NCBI GenBank assembly: GCA_964411275.1
Contig: CAYPKG010000037.1
Span: 1 to 18,544, forward strand
From: CAYPKG01 sp964411275
GTDB lineage: Bacteria; Bacillota; Clostridia; Christensenellales; CAG-138
DNA: 18,544 nt
Direction of reading: 5' to 3'
Shown here: positions 1-6,714 of the stretch, piece by piece
Numbering within the stretch: the stretch's first letter is position 1
Layout of the letters: each line of letters begins with the position of its first letter
Notes under the pieces: generated by a model
The model's database searches: none
The model's input: only the letters and a program-made list of their open reading frames with translations
What the model was told of the DNA's origin: nothing
Position numbers and translations under genes: made by a program

Positions 1-474
1 TTTATAGTCGCTGCCGAGCTTGGCAAACACCTTGTTGAAGGATACGCCCACTGAGATGGTGATCCCTATCTCGTCGCGCACCCGGCGGCGCAGGGCATCG
101 GCAATGTCCTTCCCTGAGCCAAACAGGTGGCGGCTGTTGGTCACATCCAGCCAGCTTTCGTCCACGCTGAACGCCTCCACCTGATCCGTATACTGCTCGT
201 AGATGGCGTTGATGCGCCGGGAAAATTCCAGATACCGCTCATGGTGCGGCGGCACCAGCACAAGTCCGGGACACGCCTGCTTCGCCTGCCAGACGGTCTG
301 CGCCGTTACGATCCCCCGGGCCTTCGCCAGCTCGTTTTTCGCGAGGATGACCCCGTGCCTATTTTCCGGATCCCCACACACGGCCATAGGCACCTCGGCA
401 AGCCAGGGTTTGTCCACCGTCTCCACCGACGCGAAAAACGCGTTGCAGTCACAATGCAGAATGACCCGATCCAT
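1..474 (-). CDS. dinB: Y-family DNA polymerase (DNA polymerase IV type), N-terminal 158 residues, 3' end cut by window edge
   Basis: This is a translesion DNA polymerase that copies past damaged template bases. The reading frame opens at the ATG at 474 and stays open to the left edge, so only the palm and finger part is present. Visible motifs are the N-terminal metal-binding stretch HCDCNAFFASVE (residues 7-18, Asp9, with the aromatic steric-gate position at Phe13/Phe14), the GDPENRHGVILAKNE segment (34-48) and the catalytic SVDE (103-106, Asp105 and Glu106). GVSFNKVFAKLGSD lies near residues 143-156. These match the Gram-positive DinB/UmuC-like group. It starts 10 bp after the thiN stop codon, so it is probably co-transcribed with thiN and the his genes rather than having its own SOS promoter. 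No LexA-type box was recognised in the short gap. The family call is firm. Whether it is Pol IV or a UmuC-like relative cannot be settled without the C-terminus. Confidence 0.93.
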   Translation of the reverse strand, partial: MDRVILHCDCNAFFASVETVDKPWLAEVPMAVCGDPENRHGVILAKNELAKARGIVTAQTVWQAKQACPGLVLVPPHHERYLEFSRRINAIYEQYTDQVEAFSVDESWLDVTNSRHLFGSGKDIADALRRRVRDEIGITISVGVSFNKVFAKLGSDYK

Positions 475-484
475 GGCGCACCTT

Positions 485-1111
485 TTATTCCCGGGACAGC
501 ACGCACAGCAACAGGCCGCTGTCCAGTTGTATTATAGCCGTTGGTTCCTCGATCACATTGCTGACCCCTAGGGGAAAGCTTTGGATCAGGGTAGCGTCCG
601 TCAGGGGATATTGCACCCCCCGCTCCGTCACACCGGTACATATTTGTGTCCAGGCGAACAGCGACAGCTTGTAGCCCGCCTTCCGCGAAAGCGTAACGCT
701 GCCCGGCGAAATAAGAAACGCCTCGTTGTCCCTGTCCATAATTTGCGCCCGGGCGCCCCGGTCATGGGCAAAATGGAGTGTTTGCAAATTGGCAATGGTA
801 TGATCAAGCCGTCCGCCGATGCCGCCCAGAATGAGAAACTCCCGATACCCCAGATCCAGCCCGTGCTTTACGCACAGCAGGGTGTCGGTATCGTCCTTTT
901 CCACCGGCACCCGGATGCTGTCCAGGCAATCCAGCGCCTGCTCCTCCATGGAGTCGAAATCCCCAATGAACGCGTCCGGCGCGATCCCCGCTTCCTTGCA
1001 TAGCACATACCCGCCGTCGGCGCAAATGATGAAATCCCCGGCGTTTGGCGCGTACAGACCGCCCACGCCGCCGGGGATATAGGCCGTCACGATCACGCAC
1101 CGGGTTTTCAC
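485..1111 (-). CDS. thiN: Thiamine pyrophosphokinase (thiamine diphosphokinase)
   Basis: This enzyme transfers pyrophosphate from ATP to thiamine, giving the cofactor thiamine diphosphate in the cytoplasm. The 208-residue length is normal for the bacterial family. Signature motifs are in order: CADGG (residues 30-34), PDAFIGDFDS (45-54), the acidic KDDTDT (72-77) and GGIGGRLDHTIANL (96-109). These are the thiamine- and ATP/Mg-binding elements of the fold. The start codon is GTG at 1111; its GTGA overlaps the hisB TGA stop by 4 bp, and an AGGGGG ribosome site lies five bases upstream inside hisB. Translational coupling to hisB is therefore likely. In many Firmicutes thiN sits beside rpe and rsgA near ribosome-assembly genes, so its place at the end of a histidine operon is less usual. 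The function call is firm. Confidence 0.95.
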   Translation of the reverse strand: MKTRCVIVTAYIPGGVGGLYAPNAGDFIICADGGYVLCKEAGIAPDAFIGDFDSMEEQALDCLDSIRVPVEKDDTDTLLCVKHGLDLGYREFLILGGIGGRLDHTIANLQTLHFAHDRGARAQIMDRDNEAFLISPGSVTLSRKAGYKLSLFAWTQICTGVTERGVQYPLTDATLIQSFPLGVSNVIEEPTAIIQLDSGLLLCVLSRE

Positions 1112-1695
1112 AAAACCCCCTTGGTGCTGGGGATATCGTCGGTTCTCTGGTCGCTCTCACAGGCTTGGCGCAGCGCCCTGGCCACGCCCTTGAACATGCC
1201 CTCCACGATGTGATGCAGGTTCACGCCGGACAATTGCCTAATATGCAGCGTCAATCCGGCGCTGACGCAAAGCGCGCGGAAGAACTCCTCCGCAAGCTGC
1301 ACGTCGAATGTCCCCAGCATCCCCCCAGCGGGTATGTTCGCGTCAAACACGAAAAAGGGCCTTCCAGAAATGTCCAGGGCGACTTCGATGAGGGCCTCGT
1401 CCATGGGCAGCAGCATGGAGCCGTAGCGGCGGATGCCCCGCTTGTCCCCCAGCGCCTTTTGAAACGCCATGCCCAGTACGATGCCGCAGTCCTCCACCGT
1501 GTGATGGGCGTCCACCTGAATGTCGCCATCGCAGGTGAGGGTCAAGTCAAACAGGCCGTGCTTCGCGAACAGGTCCAGCATATGGTCAAAAAAACCAACG
1601 CCGGTGCGGATGTCCCGCTTCCCGGTTCCATCCAGCTCCAATTGCGCTTTTATTTTAGTTTCGTTGGTGTTTCTCTCGATGGTTGCGTTTCTCAT
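1108..1695 (-). CDS. hisB: Imidazoleglycerol-phosphate dehydratase
   Basis: HisB removes water from imidazole glycerol phosphate to give imidazole acetol phosphate in histidine synthesis. The 195-residue monofunctional form is typical of Firmicutes; there is no fused histidinol-phosphatase. Metal-binding motifs are clear: TGVGFFDHML (31-40), DAHHTVED (62-69, His64, His65 and Glu68), and the second half-repeat HHIVEGMFKGVARAL (161-175, His161, His162 and Glu165). The C-terminus DDIPSTKGVL is the classic family ending. It lies 79 bp after hisD. That gap holds a small GGGTTT/AAACCC hairpin (1751-1769) without a T run, so read-through from hisD is expected. A GGGGG ribosome site precedes the ATG by about nine bases. 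The stop overlaps the GTG start of thiN. Confidence 0.97.
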   Translation of the reverse strand: MRNATIERNTNETKIKAQLELDGTGKRDIRTGVGFFDHMLDLFAKHGLFDLTLTCDGDIQVDAHHTVEDCGIVLGMAFQKALGDKRGIRRYGSMLLPMDEALIEVALDISGRPFFVFDANIPAGGMLGTFDVQLAEEFFRALCVSAGLTLHIRQLSGVNLHHIVEGMFKGVARALRQACESDQRTDDIPSTKGVL

Positions 1696-1774
1696 GCTAA
1701 TTGCCCCCGAAATTATTTATCAGATTGGGTGTTTTTAACCCCTTAAGGTCGGGTTTTTTTAGGAAACCCCCACA

Positions 1775-3064
1775 TCATTTCTCGAACCGGATTTCCACCG
1801 CCCGGGCGTGGGCGGACAGGCCCTCCTGGTATGCCAGCGCGGTCACGTCTGCCGCGGCGGCCTCTAGGCCCTCCTTGCTGTAGAATATGATGCTGGTACG
1901 CTTGATGAAATCGTCAACGCCGAGAGGCGAGGAGAACCGGGCGGTGCCGCCGGTGGGCAGCACGTGGTTCGGCCCTGCGAGATAATCCCCCAACGGCTCC
2001 GGCGAGTACGCGCCTAAAAACACCGCCCCCGCATTATGTATTTTCTCCAGGTGCGCGGCGGGCCGCTCCACCATCAGCTCCAAATGCTCCGGCGCGATGG
2101 CGTTGGCAAATTCGATGCTGTCTGCAAGGTTTTCGGTGATGACGATGCCGCCCTGGCCGGAAATGGCCCTGTCCGCGATCTCCCGCCGGGGCAGCCTGTC
2201 CAGCTGCCGCAGCAATTGATCCTGCACCATTTCAGCCAGCTTCAGGCTGTCCGTCACGAGAAACGCCGCGGCCTCCGGGTCATGTTCCGCCTGGGAGAGC
2301 ATATCCGCCGCCACCAGCGCAGCGTTGGCGGAAGCGTCGGCGAGTATCAGCACCTCCGACGGCCCCGCGATCATGTCGATGCCCACAACGCCAAACACCT
2401 CCCGCTTGGCGGCCGCCACATAGCTGTTGCCCGGGCCTGTGATCTTGTCCACTTTGGGCACGGTTTTGGTGCCGTACGCCAGCGCCGCCACCGCCTGCGC
2501 GCCGCCGATGCGCAAAACCATGTCCGCCCCCGCCTCGTTGGCTGCTACCAGCGTAAGCGGCTCAATCCTGCCGTTTTTGTCCGCAGGGGTAACCATGATG
2601 ATCTCGGCCACACCCGCCACCTTGGCTGGGATGATGTTCATCAGCACGCTGGAAGGATACGCCGCCCGTCCGCCGGGGACGTACACCCCCACCCGGTTCA
2701 GCGGCCGGATCATCTGCCCCGTGCGCTTGCCCCGGTCCCCCATCATAAACCCTTCGCGCTTTTGCTGCTCGTGATACGCCCGAATATTCTTCGCCGCGGC
2801 ACGCAGCGCGTTTAGCACATTGGGCTCCACCTCGGAATAAGCGGCGGAAATCTCCGTTTCCGGCACCACGAGCTCCCGGGCGGTCATATTCGGCCAGTCA
2901 AACTGCCGGGAATAGGCCAGCAACGCCTCGTCCCCGCCCTCCTGTACGCCTTTTATGATCTCCCGCACCCGGTCGAGCACCCGCTGATCCGGTTGCGCCC
3001 CCCGGGAGGAAAACCGTTTCAAAATTGCTTCGCGATCCTGTCTTGCGTCAAACACCTGGATCAT
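1775..3064 (-). CDS. hisD: Histidinol dehydrogenase
   Basis: HisD is a zinc- and NAD-dependent enzyme that oxidises histidinol to histidine in two steps, ending the pathway. The protein has 429 residues, the usual length. Motifs seen are GGRAAYPSSVLM (131-142), ITGPGNSYV (208-216), AGPSEVLI (233-240), LSQAEHD (256-262) and APEHLEL (324-330). Catalytic Glu326 and His327 fall at the same numbers as in the E. coli enzyme. Zinc ligands Gln258, His261, Asp360 and His419 are all present, so the enzyme should be active. It lies 115 bp downstream of hisG. The gap contains a perfect palindrome with extended -10 sequences, so hisD may have an internal promoter. A GAGGGGG ribosome site precedes the ATG at a rather long spacing of about 11 bases. 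Confidence 0.98.
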   Translation of the reverse strand: MIQVFDARQDREAILKRFSSRGAQPDQRVLDRVREIIKGVQEGGDEALLAYSRQFDWPNMTARELVVPETEISAAYSEVEPNVLNALRAAAKNIRAYHEQQKREGFMMGDRGKRTGQMIRPLNRVGVYVPGGRAAYPSSVLMNIIPAKVAGVAEIIMVTPADKNGRIEPLTLVAANEAGADMVLRIGGAQAVAALAYGTKTVPKVDKITGPGNSYVAAAKREVFGVVGIDMIAGPSEVLILADASANAALVAADMLSQAEHDPEAAAFLVTDSLKLAEMVQDQLLRQLDRLPRREIADRAISGQGGIVITENLADSIEFANAIAPEHLELMVERPAAHLEKIHNAGAVFLGAYSPEPLGDYLAGPNHVLPTGGTARFSSPLGVDDFIKRTSIIFYSKEGLEAAAADVTALAYQEGLSAHARAVEIRFEK

Positions 3065-3156
3065 GCCGCCATAACCCCCTCATCTGGAATATCGCAGCAG
3101 GGAAAGAATGCCCCCGCTACGTACTATGATATAGAAAACTCTGTGACTTTTCCACT

Positions 3157-3165
3157 ATTATACCA
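3157..3165 (-). promoter_or_regulatory. Extended -10 promoter element upstream of hisD
   Basis: On the minus strand this reads TGGTATAAT, a perfect TGn-TATAAT extended -10 sequence, about 95 bp upstream of the hisD ATG. No TTGACA-like -35 box is present at 16-18 bp. Extended -10 promoters can work without one. The element lies in one arm of the palindrome at 3157-3191. This would allow hisD-hisB-thiN-dinB to be expressed apart from hisZ-hisG. It is an inference from motif match alone. Confidence 0.45.
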
Positions 3166-3191
3166 TAATTGCGAAGCGATTATGGTATAAT
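3157..3191. repeat. 13-bp perfect inverted repeat overlapping the hisG stop codon
   Basis: The arms 3157-3169 (ATTATACCATAAT) and 3179-3191 (ATTATGGTATAAT) are exact reverse complements, separated by 9 bases that can add two or three inner pairs. The right arm contains the hisG stop codon (3180-3182). Each arm reads TGGTATAAT on one strand, so the element carries a potential extended -10 facing in each direction. No T tract follows the hairpin on either strand, which argues against a simple intrinsic terminator. It may be an operator, a bidirectional promoter or an RNA-stability hairpin. Confidence 0.6.
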
Positions 3192-3857
3192 CTCGCATCC
3201 GCGTTTCAGGCGCAGCGACATATTGCCAATTTCATGCTCCATCGCCGCAATCAGCGCCCGGATGCGGGCGGTCTTGGTTTTCAGGCTCACCCGGTTGACC
3301 ACCACCCGGGCGGACACCTCGGACACCTCTTCCAGCACCACCAGCCCGTTTTCCTTAAGCGTTCGTCCACTTTCCACCACGTCTAAAATCACGTCGCTCA
3401 TGCCGGTGAGCGGCCCCAGCTCCACGGAGCCGTTGAGCTTGATCACGTCGATGTTCTGCCCCTTAGTAGCGTACAGGTTTCTGGCGATATTTGGGTATTT
3501 CGTGGCCACCCTGAGGTTGCTGACGGTAACGCTGCGCTCCCGGTTTTCTTGAAACCCGCACAAGCACAGCCTGCAGCGGCCAAAACCCAGATCCAGCATC
3601 TCATAAAGGGGCAGGTTTTCCTCCATCAGGGTGTCCTTTCCGGCCACGCCCATATCCGCCACGCCGTAGTGGACGTACGTGGGCACGTCCGCCGGCTTCA
3701 CGAGTATGAATTCATACCCGTTCTTTTCGTCCGAGAGTATCAGCCGCCTGCCGGGATTTTTGAGGCTTTCGCAGTCCACGCCGCACCGTTCCAGCAAATC
3801 GATTGTAAAATCCGCCAGCCTGCCCTTGGCGAGGGCGATTTTCACGATGTTTTCCAT
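3180..3857 (-). CDS. hisG: ATP phosphoribosyltransferase catalytic subunit, short form
   Basis: HisG joins ATP and PRPP to make phosphoribosyl-ATP, the first and feedback-controlled step of histidine synthesis. The protein has 225 residues, which marks the short form that lacks the C-terminal regulatory domain and needs HisZ for activity. hisZ lies directly upstream, which fits. The start is the ATG at 3857 (MENIVKIALAKGRL); a longer in-frame ORF reaches to 3986 but lies inside hisZ and lacks family similarity. The PRPP-binding region runs from about 143 to 172, with GSVELGPLTG followed by DVILDVVESGRT. The hisZ stop codon ends four bases before this start, so translation is probably coupled. 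The last codons lie in the right arm of the 3157-3191 palindrome. Confidence 0.97.
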   Translation of the reverse strand: MENIVKIALAKGRLADFTIDLLERCGVDCESLKNPGRRLILSDEKNGYEFILVKPADVPTYVHYGVADMGVAGKDTLMEENLPLYEMLDLGFGRCRLCLCGFQENRERSVTVSNLRVATKYPNIARNLYATKGQNIDVIKLNGSVELGPLTGMSDVILDVVESGRTLKENGLVVLEEVSEVSARVVVNRVSLKTKTARIRALIAAMEHEIGNMSLRLKRGCEIIP

Positions 3858-3861
3858 ATCC

Positions 3862-5034
3862 CTATTCCTCCACAAACGCCGCCCTGGCGCCAAGAGCCAA
3901 AGCATACGCCTTGAGCTCCTCTTTTTCCATGCCCAGGCAAAGCACCGCCCGCAGGCCCGCGCCCCGCAGCGCGTTGACCTTTTCATATGCTTTTGCCCGC
4001 AAGCCCTCCGGGGCGGACACCACCACGTCCACCCGGGGGCCGCCGATGAGGGCGCCTTTGCGGTCCAGCGCCACCAGCATTCGCTTCACGTTCATGCAAA
4101 AGCCCGTGGCCGGGATGTCCTGGCCAAACTGCCCCGCCAGGTCATCATACCGGCCGCCGGACAGCACCGGCTGGCCGATCCTGGCGCTGATGCCCTTAAA
4201 CACCATGCCCGAATAGTAGTCGAGGGACTGCAGCATCCCCAAATCAATGGACACCTTATCGGCAAGGCCAAAATCGTTTAAGGCCTCGTATATGGTTTTG
4301 AGGTTCATCACCGCCGCCCTGCATCGTGGATTTTTTGAAAAGGCGAACGCCTCCTCAAACACCTCCGGCCCGCCGTACAGGGTGGTAAGCCTGAGAATTT
4401 TTTCCATAAACCCCCGTTCGACCCCCAGCCGGCGCAGTGTTAGCTCCACCCCCAGGAGATTTTTCTCGTCCACATATCCCCTAAGAACGTCGGCGTCAGC
4501 GGCGCATACCCCCGCCTCCTCCATCAATCCCTTAAAAAACTCCACCTGTCCCAGCTCGATGAGCGTGTCGGGCAAGCCCGCCGCCATCAGCGCCTCTAAC
4601 GACAGGGCGATGAGCGCCGCGTCCGCCTCCGGCCCCTTGACGCCAAGGCATTCCACCCCCAGCTGGGTGAACTCCCGCTGCTCCGAATAAAACGCCTCGT
4701 CCGTGCCGTAGGCGTTGCCCCGGTAGCAAAGCCTAAGGGGCTGCCCATCGTACAATCTTGTGGCGCTTAAGCGGGCGATGGGCATTGTGATTTCCGGGCG
4801 CAACACCAGGATACGGCCCTTTTCATCGAAGAACTTTTGCAGCTTTTCCTGGCGCACCTCGCCGATACCCCCCGCAAATACATCGTAATATTCCAAGGAC
4901 GGGGTTTCCACCTCGTCATACCCGGCAGCCGCAAATACCGCCATGACCTGCTCCTCCAGCCGCCGCTTGTGGTAGCATTCCAAGGGCAGCGTGTCCTGCA
5001 CCCCGTCTGGAATTTGCCGCTTAAATCGCTCCAT
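3862..5034 (-). CDS. hisZ: ATP phosphoribosyltransferase regulatory subunit (HisZ)
   Basis: HisZ is a catalytically inactive relative of histidyl-tRNA synthetase. It binds short HisG to form the active, histidine-inhibited first enzyme of the pathway. The protein has 390 residues. It keeps class II synthetase core features: LRPEITMPIAR (78-88), EQREFTQLGVE (118-128) and the motif-3-like SGGRYDDL (292-299). The usual RGLDYY of HisRS reads QSLDYYSG (269-276), losing the conserved Arg, as expected for a paralogue without synthetase activity. A short C-terminal anticodon-domain-like segment (about 335-390) remains. It is the first gene of the operon, with a strong promoter about 40 bp upstream and a GAGGGA ribosome site. 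HisS was considered and set aside because of the missing Arg, the shorter length and the adjacent short HisG. Confidence 0.95.
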   Translation of the reverse strand: MERFKRQIPDGVQDTLPLECYHKRRLEEQVMAVFAAAGYDEVETPSLEYYDVFAGGIGEVRQEKLQKFFDEKGRILVLRPEITMPIARLSATRLYDGQPLRLCYRGNAYGTDEAFYSEQREFTQLGVECLGVKGPEADAALIALSLEALMAAGLPDTLIELGQVEFFKGLMEEAGVCAADADVLRGYVDEKNLLGVELTLRRLGVERGFMEKILRLTTLYGGPEVFEEAFAFSKNPRCRAAVMNLKTIYEALNDFGLADKVSIDLGMLQSLDYYSGMVFKGISARIGQPVLSGGRYDDLAGQFGQDIPATGFCMNVKRMLVALDRKGALIGGPRVDVVVSAPEGLRAKAYEKVNALRGAGLRAVLCLGMEKEELKAYALALGARAAFVEE

Positions 5035-5074
5035 AGCGCGTCCCTCACTTTCGTATGGTAAATCGCTAAATTAT

Positions 5075-5103
5075 ATGATAGCGTCTTTCGCCGGTAGTGT
5101 CAA
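5075..5103 (-). promoter_or_regulatory. Sigma-A-type promoter for the hisZGDB-thiN operon
   Basis: On the minus strand a perfect TTGACA (-35, 5098-5103) is separated by 17 bp from TATCAT (-10, 5075-5080), and ATAAT follows closely. The expected transcription start near 5068 leaves a leader of only about 30 bases before the hisZ ATG. That is too short for a T-box or a peptide attenuator, so regulation, if any, probably acts on initiation or through feedback on HisG-HisZ. Confidence 0.75.
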
Positions 5104-5188
5104 TGATTTCCATGCTATTTTATACTCAACCGTAAAAAATCAGTAGTCATTCATCTAAAATGTACATTTCATGTAATGTCACTATTCG

Positions 5189-5196
5189 TGTATAAT
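5189..5196 (+). promoter_or_regulatory. -10 region of probable promoter for the cyclase gene
   Basis: A perfect TATAAT is at 5191-5196, with TG directly before it, 38 bp upstream of the cyclase ATG. The -35 region 17 bp upstream (TTCATG, 5168-5173) matches poorly. It is divergent from the hisZ promoter, and the two -10 regions are about 110 bp apart. Confidence 0.45.
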
Positions 5197-5234
5197 GAGG
5201 GAAGACATCATTGAAACGAAAAGGAGACAAAAGT

Positions 5235-5870
5235 ATGCCCATCATCGACCTGACCCACAGGATCCATGGCGATATTCTCGTGTACCCCGGAACCGAAAAG
5301 CCCAAGCTTTCCATCGGCAACACCATAGAAGAGGATGGATTTCGGGAGACGGTCTTTCATATGTATTCTCATACTGGCACACATGTGGACGCCCCTGCAC
5401 ACATGCTCTCAGAGGGCGTGACGCTGGACAAACTGCCCGTTTCCCAATTCGCCGGCAAAGCCTCTGTGGTGGACTGCAGCGGCGTAAAGCCAGGGGCCAA
5501 TATCCCCGCCGCGTTGCTGAAAGCCGCCCCAGGATTGGCGCAAGCCGACTATCTGCTTCTGTCCGCCGGATGGGAGGCCCGTTGGGGCACGCCGGGGTAT
5601 TTTCAGGCGTATCCCGTACTGTCCGACGAAGCGGTGGACTATCTGCTGACGCTTTCCCTCAAGGGGATTGGCATGGACATGATGAGCATCGACGATATGG
5701 ACTCTACCGCATTCCCCATTCACCATAGATTGTTTGAGCGCGGCCTCGTGGTAATCGAAAACCTCAAAAACCTCGTCCCACTGCGGGGCAAGGTTGTGGA
5801 TTTTTATGCGCTGCCCCTTCACTATCAGGACGCGGACGGCGCGCCGATACGCGCCATCGCCATCGTCTAA
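5235..5870 (+). CDS. Cyclase / kynurenine-formamidase-family metal-dependent hydrolase
   Basis: This belongs to the cyclase superfamily that includes KynB arylformamidase and related hydrolases of amides and lactones; the substrate here is unknown. The protein has 211 residues, the family length. The metal-binding signature HTGTHVDAPAH lies at 46-56 (His46, His50, Asp52 and His56). The C-terminal part holds IDDMDSTAFPIHHRLFERG followed by LVVIENLKNL, where family members carry the remaining active-site His and Glu. The start is the ATG at 5235, because AAGGAG (5221-5226) sits eight bases upstream; the ORF could extend 24 bp further but without a ribosome site. No signal peptide is visible, so it is probably cytoplasmic. 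No tryptophan or kynurenine genes are nearby, so a KynB role should not be assumed. Its stop codon overlaps by three bases the end of the small ORF on the other strand. Confidence 0.9.
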   Translation: MPIIDLTHRIHGDILVYPGTEKPKLSIGNTIEEDGFRETVFHMYSHTGTHVDAPAHMLSEGVTLDKLPVSQFAGKASVVDCSGVKPGANIPAALLKAAPGLAQADYLLLSAGWEARWGTPGYFQAYPVLSDEAVDYLLTLSLKGIGMDMMSIDDMDSTAFPIHHRLFERGLVVIENLKNLVPLRGKVVDFYALPLHYQDADGAPIRAIAIV

Positions 5871-5980
5871 TCTTCCTTACCCGGCAACCGCCGTTGGCGC
5901 GCGAGACGTTTGATCCGCGCCTCTTCCGTCAGCAGTTTTCTCTTTTCCCGCACCCCTGCTCCCAGGGTTCTTGTCCGCAT
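5867..5980 (-). CDS. Small basic protein, 37 residues, function unknown
   Basis: An ATG at 5980 opens 37 codons ending in TAG at 5867-5869. It is preceded by AAAGGAG at a spacing of about eight bases, which is a strong ribosome site. It lies 30 bp after the peptidase stop on the same strand, as a possible last gene of the mreC operon. The product has nine Arg and four Lys against five acidic residues, with a helical-looking middle (REKRKLLTEEARIKRLARQ) and no membrane segment or cysteine. Its stop codon overlaps the stop of the convergent cyclase gene. I do not recognise it. It could be a nucleic-acid-binding or leaderless small protein, or a chance ORF. The ribosome site and position are the only support. 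Confidence 0.45.
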   Translation of the reverse strand: MRTRTLGAGVREKRKLLTEEARIKRLARQRRLPGKED

Positions 5981-6010
5981 GTTAGGCGCTCCTTTCGTTT
6001 GTTTTTATTA

Positions 6011-6661
6011 TTAGTCTTCCTTCCGCGCCCTCCGGGCATGCGCCATATCCATAAGCTTTTTCCAGGTCTCGGCACAAACCGCCCCGGTGATTGGCAGCCC
6101 GGCCGATTTTTGAAACCGCCGCACGGCTGTCTCCACGCTTGGCGTAACTATGCCGTTCAATCCCCCATAATACAGTCCCGCCCGGGTCAGCGCGTCCTGC
6201 AATACAAACGCATGCACCCCCTTCGCCCCCGGCATAAGCCGGGGATATCCCCGAAAGGCGCGCTCCATTTGCGTCTCTACGTGCAGCCAAGTTGGGGTCA
6301 TCCATGCCGCCTCCGGCAGATAAAACCCCGCTGCTACAGCCCGTTTCGCAAGCGTCATCCAGTCTTCACGCCCAAGGGCGATGTCCAATGCCAGCCCTGC
6401 GTGATGCGCCGACTGGCCCGTGTGCGCGCCCTCCCCCACCCGGCGAAAGCCGTACCGCACCCGGGGCGGCTTTGGACACAGGGCGCACAGCCTGTCGTAT
6501 TGCCTCAATAACCGCTCGTCCGTCCAGGCGAGCACGGATTCTGACATCCCCAAAAACGAGCGGAAGGACAGGCCTGGCGCAAACGGCATTGCCTCTCCCC
6601 CCGAGATCATGCAGGTTTCAAATGTATCGCTACTAGGCCGATATACGTACAACAACACCAT
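6011..6661 (-). CDS. M15-type (VanY/D,D-carboxypeptidase-like) peptidase with C-terminal peptidoglycan-binding domain
   Basis: This is a probable zinc peptidase acting on peptidoglycan cross-bridges or stems. The N-terminal domain (about 30-130) has the M15 metal motif SAHHAGLALD (84-93; zinc ligands His86 and Asp93) and a later WLHVE (125-129; His127). Residues 146-204 form a peptidoglycan-binding-1 domain, recognisable by LQDALTRAGLYYGGLNGIVT and TAVRRFQKSAGLPITG. The start at 6661 is supported by AGGGGTG about seven bases upstream. The N-terminus has no evident signal peptide or membrane anchor, which is odd for a wall enzyme. Either export is non-classical, the annotated start is wrong (another Met is at residue 18), or it acts inside the cell or forespore. 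It follows the PBP2 gene by 53 bp on the same strand and is probably in the same operon. Family assignment is good; substrate is unknown. Confidence 0.82.
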   Translation of the reverse strand: MVLLYVYRPSSDTFETCMISGGEAMPFAPGLSFRSFLGMSESVLAWTDERLLRQYDRLCALCPKPPRVRYGFRRVGEGAHTGQSAHHAGLALDIALGREDWMTLAKRAVAAGFYLPEAAWMTPTWLHVETQMERAFRGYPRLMPGAKGVHAFVLQDALTRAGLYYGGLNGIVTPSVETAVRRFQKSAGLPITGAVCAETWKKLMDMAHARRARKED

Positions 6662-6714
6662 TGGCTCTCACCCCTATCCCTCATCCTATGACGGAATAAG
6701 GAAAAAGGTGGCTA

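Noticed and set aside
1751..1769. Terminator between hisD and hisB
   Set aside because: The GGGTTT/AAACCC hairpin is short and no T run follows it on the minus strand, so it is unlikely to stop transcription.
2036..2815. 259-codon plus-strand ORF
   Set aside because: It lies fully inside hisD on the opposite strand, has low-complexity His/Arg-rich composition and no family features; it is a shadow of GC-rich coding sequence.
3862..5034. Histidyl-tRNA synthetase (hisS) call
   Set aside because: The conserved Arg of the RGLDYY motif is lost, the protein is short, and short-form hisG follows four bases later; HisZ fits all three.
5035..5075. T-box or histidine attenuator before hisZ
   Set aside because: The predicted leader is only about 30 bases, with no stem-loop, His-codon run or T-box sequence.
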